Below, piece after piece: positions 57,956-64,000 of a DNA stretch of 64,000 bases; within the stretch, counting starts at the first letter, position 1; each line of letters begins with the position of its first letter. Both the position numbers and the translations under genes were made by a program. This DNA comes from Brasenia schreberi (taxonomy: Eukaryota; Streptophyta; Magnoliopsida; Nymphaeales; Cabombaceae), in contig JAYKKT010000041.1 of the NCBI GenBank assembly GCA_036023115.1, forward strand, positions 6,064,501 to 6,128,500. Direction: 5' to 3'. Below the pieces are notes generated by a model. That model was not told where the DNA came from. It saw only the letters and a list, made by a program, of their open reading frames with translations, and ran no database searches.

Positions 57956-60244
57956 TTTAAGACATGAAAACCCCTTGCTCCTGGTTTACAAGACCAGAAA
58001 CGAGTCTTTTCGCGTTTACATTTCTTTTAAGGGCATACCAGCTAGCTTACTCAAACTAGCAAAGGTTTTTACAAATATCTGACTTTTTGGGCAATTGTGG
58101 ACAAGCGGGATCTTTTCGCTTGAAACCTTCTTGAACAAGTGCTCAAGGGTCAGTTCCAGTGCTTAGAAAACTTCGATCTTTTTAAACAAACCTATCTTTT
58201 GAAAAGAAAAGTGAGTATAAGGATTGTTTGCCTAAGTTACAGGTTTTATTACGGGGTTATCCGTATCCAAGTCTTTGAGCTTTTTAAGCTAATTTCGGCT
58301 GAATGTGTGTGCTTCAAGTGGCCTAGATTTAGTGAAGTTTGAGCGTGGTTTGGGGTGTCCTCTTTGAAATACACAAGGATGCACGAACTCTCACGGGTTT
58401 GGTATGATGTGAGCTAGGCTCGAATTGAAAGCAACTCATACACCTAGCTGAAGGGGAAATACCTGAACCTTAAAAGCAACTCACACAACTTGAATGTAAA
58501 TTGCGGAAGGGAGATATATTTATATTAAGAGCAGAAAGGCTCAATGCACGCGTGTGTGAGTGTAGAATTGAAATGACAAACTCACACGACTTGAATTGAA
58601 CTTGCCGAATTTGAAATATAAGTATATATATATGAGCGGTAAAGCTCAACGTATTCGTGTGTGTTGTGTGTAAATGAAAAGACAACTCACACACACGACT
58701 GAATTGAACTTTGCCGAAAGGGAAATATAGAGATATATATATGAGCGGTAAGGCTCAACGTGTTCGTGTGTGTTGTGTATAAATTGAAAGACAGCTCACA
58801 CACATGATTGAAATTTAACTTGCTGAAAGGGGAATATAGATATAAGAGTGGAAAGGATCAATGTGAGTGAGTGCTTTTGGTGTGTAATTGGAAAGACAGC
58901 TCACACAACTGAATTTGAACCACCCGAAATGTAAAGACGTACACAGCTGAACATAAACTCATGCAGCTGAAAGTATATAGATATTCTATATCTTAAGGGT
59001 TGCCAAGGCAAAAATGTGTGTGAGAGTGTTGAGCAAGTGCTCGGGTGCCCTTTGTGTGCAAGTGTGGAATTGAAATGACAATGCACACAGCTGAAAGTAA
59101 CAACCCGAATGAAATTGCAATGTACACAGCTCTTACTAGAGTCTTTGGAGTAAGAGCGAAAGCTCAATGCGTGTGTGTGCAAAGCATGTACGATTAAGAG
59201 CTAAAGCTTAAGTGTACGTGGGCGTCTTGTGTACGAGATAAGAGCTAAGGCTCAAGTGTACGTATGTGTCTCATGTGTCAAGCACCAATATTACATCTCG
59301 GGGGGAGACCACGCTCCATTACTACAACCCTGTATCAAATTTTAATTAAGTATGAAAGGAGTAATGTAAATACCGAATTTTAAACACTTACAAGTGATTC
59401 GGCTTTCTTCTCCTTGCTCATGCTTGGGCTTGTGTCCACCTTGGGCACCCAAGAGGGGTCTCCATAGGTGGGTTTGAGAGAGAGTTTGAGGCTTAGGGAA
59501 GGCTCATGGGCTTGTGACTTGGGAGGACCTAGGTTCGGCCAAGAGGGGGGTCACGACCTAAGGGTATGTTTTGCTAGGGCTAGCCACTACCTAATGGGGG
59601 CTGGTCCTAAGGTAGGTTTGTCCTAAGGGTGCAGCCAGGCTAAGACACAACAAGGTGCGGGCGACCCTAAGGTATGGTTGGTGTGGGGCAGTAGCTTGGC
59701 GCTAAGCACTGGGTGTGACAGGGCATGGGGCATTGGGCGTGCAGGACAGCGGTGGGGCGCGCTGAGGCATAGGGCGCGCGGTAGGCGAAGGTGGGGCACG
59801 CTATGGTGTAGGGCATGCGGCAGGCACGGGTGGGGCGCACGGCAGGCGTAGGGACGCAGGCGGGAGGCCGGGAGGTGTGCGTAGGGCGCAGGGAGCCGAG
59901 GGTGTCCTTGGGGTTTTGGGGTCTAGCTTAGGCGGTTTGCTTGAGTCGGTTAGGCTAGGTTTAGTCCAGTTAGGGTGAGGTTTAATGATGTGGGTTAGGT
60001 GGATTAGGCTATGATTAGGCTAGGATTAGGAGACCTACCTCTTGGAGCTGGTCCTTCTTGGTTGAGCCCACGTCCAAGCCACTGTTGCAGCCTTCCTTGA
60101 TCGAGCCCACCTTGGTTGGTGGTCCACTTAGCCAATAAGGCTTGAACCCACCTCACCCTTGAGCCAACATGGCTAGGTTTACCACTCACTCTCTCTCCTC
60201 CAAGCAATTTCACGTGAATCCCTTCTTGGAGACCCCCTCACCTC

Positions 60245-60252
60245 TATTTATA
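60245..60252 (-). promoter_or_regulatory. TATA box of the element C LTR
   Basis: On the minus strand TTTGCCTATAAATAGAGGTG, identical over 20 bases to the element B TATA context. Confidence 0.75.
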
Positions 60253-60254
60253 GG

Positions 60255-60535
60255 CAAATGAGGTGGATCTTGGGTTTGGATATGGGTTTGAGATCTGGAT
60301 CCAAATCCAAATCCAAGTACTATTTGGATCTGGATCTGGATATTTATAACCAGATTCAATCCAAATCCAAACATTTATATGGATATGGATCTGGATATTT
60401 TGGTTAAGATCCAATCCAATCCAAACACTATTTGGATCCAATCCAAATCCAAACACTATTTGGATCAACACAAATCCAAACACTATTTGGATATGGATCT
60501 GGATATTTATGGTCCAGATCCAATCCAAATTTTCT
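60255..60535. repeat. AAATCC/GGATCT repeat block upstream of the LTR TATA
   Basis: Dense array of ATCCAATCCAAATCC, CAAACACTATTTGGATC and GGATCTGGATATTTAT words. Units are direct and inverted, so the region can fold back. Shorter versions lie at 9178-9275, 17395-17495 and 46530-46630, always just upstream of the TATA. Confidence 0.85.
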
Positions 60536-61116
60536 CTGAGCAATCCTTCTTGGTGTTTCGAGATGGACGGTTTGTGTGGGCCCTAGCTTCATCAACGCTC
60601 CGTCTTATGTTGGGTTTTCCCCAACTTTGTCGTCCGAACTCCATCTCGCCTTTTTGGACTTCATTTCTGCTTATTTTCGCCATTTTTGGCTTGGATTTCT
60701 GTTGCTTGGGTGGATGTGCTTGACTTGGCTTTTGGGTGCTCCGAGCTGGCAGTCTGCATCGGGCTTGGGCCATCTTTTCACCTTTTGACCCTGGCTTTTA
60801 TCAGGCTAGGGTGTTGCTTTTGGGCTTCTGCACTTGTTTTTGAGGCTACTTTGGTATTCAGGCTTTTGGAGCTACTTTCTGGGTTGTTTCTTGATCAGGT
60901 GTCGTCTTTCATGCTTCACTTGTTTCATTTGGCTCTTTATGGAATTGGAACTTTGCCCGAGTTTTAAGAAATTCATATTTCGATCAGGGTTTTCAAGACA
61001 GAATTTTGAAGCTTTTACAGCCCTTGGGTTTTCGAAAACTCAAATTTTGGGTTTTTAAATGAACTTTAAAACCAAGTGTTTGGTTTTGAAATTCGTTTTA
61101 TTTTGGGGTGTTTATA

Positions 61117-62278
61117 GATGCACCTCTTTGGCATTATCCAAATTTATTTGGATGATGGCAAATATGACAACACCCTTGTTTGCTTTCTCCCTGGATTCGT
61201 CCTTGAGAATATGGGATCGTCCCAGTTTTAAGAAAACCGTTTGTTTTGTGCCCAGTTCGAGGGGATTTTCGCCAAAGGGGACTTGGCCTAAAAGGGTACT
61301 AGTCCTAAATGGGATGGTGCAAGTGTCCATGCATGCATGAATGAATGGCATGGAATGATATGCTAGGAAGTATGGTCTCCTAGAGACTTAAATGGCATGG
61401 TCGAACTTGGGAGTCTTATGAAGACCTGCTGCACCAAGTAAGCTGGTCTTATGCTTCTCGATGTTCGAGGATTTTCTAAGCTCGTTTTTGAAAGAGGAAA
61501 GCTCCTTTTAGCTTCACTCTGAAGGATTTTCAGCTTTTCGTGTTTCCCTTCATTTGAGTCTTAACACTCGCTAATCTAACGGAGGTTTTATTCGAAAATC
61601 AAGCCACATTTCAAAATTCCTACACCTTACTTAGACGTCTACCTCTCAAACAAGATGAGATTCAAGTAAGCAAATCCTATTTTTACTTTAGGATTCCTTA
61701 CAATGAACCTTTCTTCACTTGGGATAAGTCACAGGGATGGGAAAGAGCTACCACGGTCCCTTTTGGAGTGTCCCGTGGTTTGAGGCAAAGAGGTGGAAAA
61801 CTGCTCTTCTTGAGCTTTTTAGCCTTTTTTCTGTTTTTCATAGAGGGTCTCCCTTTGGGAGTATTTTTTCTTTGTTCCCTCTTTTCCATATAATAAACGA
61901 TTTTCTTTTGATTCAACTTTCTTTTGGGAAAGAGATTTTTTTGCAGGGATTTCCCTTTTTGCTTTTTGGCCAAGTTTTTCTTTTGGGGAAGAGAAGAGAA
62001 ACGGGGAAGGACTTATCCCAAGGATCTACTCGATTCATCCCAGATCAACCTATTTAGAAATAGCACGTACTTCTTGCAAGTATCTTGCTATTTTGAACTA
62101 GGCCTTCTTTTGTAAGAAGAAGGATTTTTGAAATGTGACCCATTGGCTTTGAAAAACTCCATTTTTTCACAAGCAAATCGAGTCTCTCATTCAGGGTTAC
62201 ACGATTTGCTTTGATCCTCACTCACGAAGTTCAAAGGACGTTTTCAAAGTATTTTCGAAATAGGGCTTAGCTTAGACC
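61117..62278 (-). other. 3' non-coding tail of element C
   Basis: Lies between the stop of pol and the 3' LTR on the minus strand. No gene is recognised. The right half aligns with 55686-56165; 61721-61795 aligns with 20250-20330. A purine-rich stretch is seen at 61940-62010 (reverse strand), but no clean polypurine tract touches the LTR start. Confidence 0.7.
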
Positions 62279-62800
62279 CTACACGTAGTATTTTTTCAAA
62301 TATTGAGCATTCATAGGGTCTGCTAAGTTCCTAGCCTCAACATCGACTAACCAGTAGGCGTTGTTCGTGGTGGTTTCACGTACAACATAAGGGCCATCCC
62401 ACTTGGGCCGCCACTTTTCAAGTGGATGTGGGTCACAATATTGGATGATTTTGAGCACAAGGTCTCCCACTTTGAAGTGGCGAGGTCTCATACGCTTCTT
62501 ATAGTGTCGGGCTACCCTTTGCCGGTATGCATGTACATGATCCATGGCAAGGATCCTTCACTCATCCAGTAAATCAAGCTCGGCCATTCTAGCATGCTGT
62601 AGCATCTCTAGGAGAAGGTCGAGTGCAAGTGATGTATGGAATGAATGAATTTTGGTATGAATAGGGAGAATGACATTTGTGCCATAGACCAACTCAAATG
62701 GCATGGCATTTGTGGGAGTTTGGATGGGAGTCCTATAAGCCCATAAGGCTTCATCCAGCTTCTCATGCCACGTCCTACCCTTCTCTAAAGTTTTCTCAAC
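62279..62800 (-). pseudogene. Integrase C-terminal domain, element C
   Basis: WHEKLDEALWAYRTPIQTPT (about 62775-62710), then MAELDLLDE, a stop near 62560, and RVARHYKKRMRPRHFKVGDL with PKWDGPYVVR, ending in NAQYLKKYYV. Parallel to 55230-55685. Confidence 0.87.
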
Positions 62801-63480
62801 AATGCTACGTCTTATTGGTGGCTTCGGCTTGGCCGTTGCCTTGAGGGTAGTAGGGCGATGAGAAGTGGTGAGTTATGCCATACGTGTTACATAACTTAAC
62901 CATCCTCTCGTTTTTGAAGGGGGTTCCATTATCGGACACTAGGTCCTTTGGAACCCCAAAGCGAGCCAGAATATTTCTCCTAATGAATGCCACTACATGT
63001 TGCCCCTGAACATTTGTTAGGGAGGTAGCTTCAACCCATTTGGAAAAGTATTCAGTAGCTGCGAGTATAAACCTATGCCCATTTGATGCATGTGGAGATA
63101 TTGGTCCTATGATATCAAACGCCCACATGGTGAATGGCCAGGGGCTGACCATAAAATGCAATGTGGATGATGGGGTATGAATGGCGTGTCCATGCACTTG
63201 ACATGGGTGACACTTCCTAACATGGTCATGGCAATCTTGCTTTAAGGTGGACCAAAAATAACCTGCTCTAAGTATTTTCGTTGCCGTCATGTTGGCATTT
63301 ACATGCCCTCCACATTCTCCATCGTGGAATTCATGTATTACTATCCTAGCCTCCTCCAGGTCGACAACCTTAGTAAGATGCCAATGAAACTCTTTTTGTA
63401 AAGAACCCCTCCCAAAATCAGATATCGAGTCGAAATTCTTCGTATAAAAGCTTTGTCTTTGGACGAAGCGAATTCTGAAA
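62801..63480 (-). pseudogene. Integrase zinc domain and catalytic core, element C
   Basis: The reading has FHDGECGGHVNANM (about 63330-63290), CHDHVRKCHPCQVHG, WAFDIIGPISPH (first Asp), SDNGTPFKN (second Asp) and GNGQAEATNKT (Glu). A 4-base deletion relative to element B right after NKT shifts the frame into a stop at 62805. The core itself is complete. Confidence 0.9.
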
Positions 63481-63517
63481 ATTCTCTATTTTCTAAGAAC
63501 TCTTTTATGTCTTGAAA

Positions 63518-64000
63518 TCAGGGTTTTTCAGTGGAAGTTGGGTTGTTTTGGAAAATCTCTAAATCGTGTGTGGATGGAGTGGGTGAATGCCATATTTCTA
63601 AGGGTTTGGTTTCCACAGTGGGATCGACCCTTAGGGCTGAGCCCAAGGATGAGAGGGCATCGGCTATGCCATTATCCTCTCTTCCTACGTGTGTGAGTGT
63701 ACACGATTTGAACGACTCGACCAGCTTGGTGGCCAACTCGTGGTATGGAAGAAGTTTTTCATTTTTGACTTACCAAATCTTTAACACTTGGTTTATGACA
63801 AGTAAAGAATCTCCAAAGACTTCGATGCATGATGCCCCTAGAGTTTTCAAAACTTTTAAGCCTTGTATGAGTGCTTCATACTCGGCTGTGTTGTTGGAAC
63901 ATTCGAAATCTAGGCGAATGGATATGGGTATTTCTCTCTTTTCAGGGGATATGAGGATGATTCCTGCCCCAGCCCCTCTCTGGTTTCATGCCCTATCGAA
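63518..64000 (-). pseudogene. Second RNase H of element C (runs to the window edge)
   Basis: From the window edge leftward: FDRA, TGA at 63986-63988, NQRGAGAGIIL, NTAEYEALIQGLK, EVFGDSLLVINQVLKIW, VTHVGREDNGIADALSS-like (about 63690), then the spacer LEIWHSPTPSTHDLEI. Same order and same first stop as element B. Confidence 0.87.

Larger units (their letters stand above)
57956..61116 (-). repeat. 3' LTR of element C (3.2 kb), minus orientation
   Basis: Runs from the LTR start at 61116 (TATAAACACCCC; second base changed) to about 57956. Internal marks in order: AAATCC-rich block (60530-60260), TATA 60252-60245, GGTTAGG block (60030-59930), G-rich block (59900-59690), the CTCGGGGGGAGACC block (59299), ~110 bp subrepeats (59200-58480) and the end segment with CATACCAGCTAGCTTACTC (58035). 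It is inserted in element E gag. Confidence 0.88.

Overview
The window is nuclear DNA from a flowering plant with a repeat-rich genome. The species cannot be named from the sequence. One recognisable host gene is present: a mitochondrial gamma-carbonic-anhydrase-like subunit of respiratory complex I, on the minus strand. It has two exons (36412-36772 and 24408-24784) separated by an 11.6 kb intron. The splice sites join in phase and give a 245-residue protein with an N-terminal mitochondrial presequence. Of the three zinc-ligand histidines of true gamma carbonic anhydrases, only the first position is kept, which fits the non-catalytic CAL class.

Most of the rest is nested LTR retrotransposons of one Ty3/gypsy family. 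The domain order is gag, CCHC-like knuckle, protease, G-patch-like stretch, Lys-rich linker, RT, RNase H, a second (archaeal-type) RNase H, then integrase. The second RNase H and the long (2-3 kb) LTRs place the family in the Tat lineage. No copy is intact.

Layout. 1-9738: minus-strand element A (gag to RNase H, 3' half outside the window), its PBS and truncated 5' LTR, then a second minus-strand pol fragment and LTR piece. 9739-14275: LTR pieces in both orientations, including an array of eight hairpins. 14276-17216: gag-protease part of plus-strand element D. 17217-21925: LTR scraps and a strongly deleted plus-strand element F. 21926-24407: no recognised gene. 24408-36772: the host gene; its intron carries a minus-strand Copia remnant, a hAT transposase scrap, an RRM-coding fragment between TIR-like ends and several tandem repeats. 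36773-38050: promoter side, with a 118 bp near-perfect palindrome. 38060-39340: a broken hAT transposase. 39345-43059: more LTR pieces and an inverted gag piece. 43060-57955: element E, split by the later insertion of element B (46023-57065), the most complete copy. 57956-64000: 3' LTR, 3' tail and integrase/RNase H of minus-strand element C, which runs off the window.

The LTRs share a start (TGTAAACACCC), an end (GTGTCTACA), a TATA box (GCCTATAAATA), an upstream AAATCC-rich block, a C-rich block, a conserved block around TTGTAATAATGGAGC, and a run of about 110 bp subrepeats. These marks let each fragment be oriented. No rRNA, tRNA or CRISPR was seen. Junction coordinates between LTR pieces are good to a few bases where an LTR end is visible and to tens of bases elsewhere.
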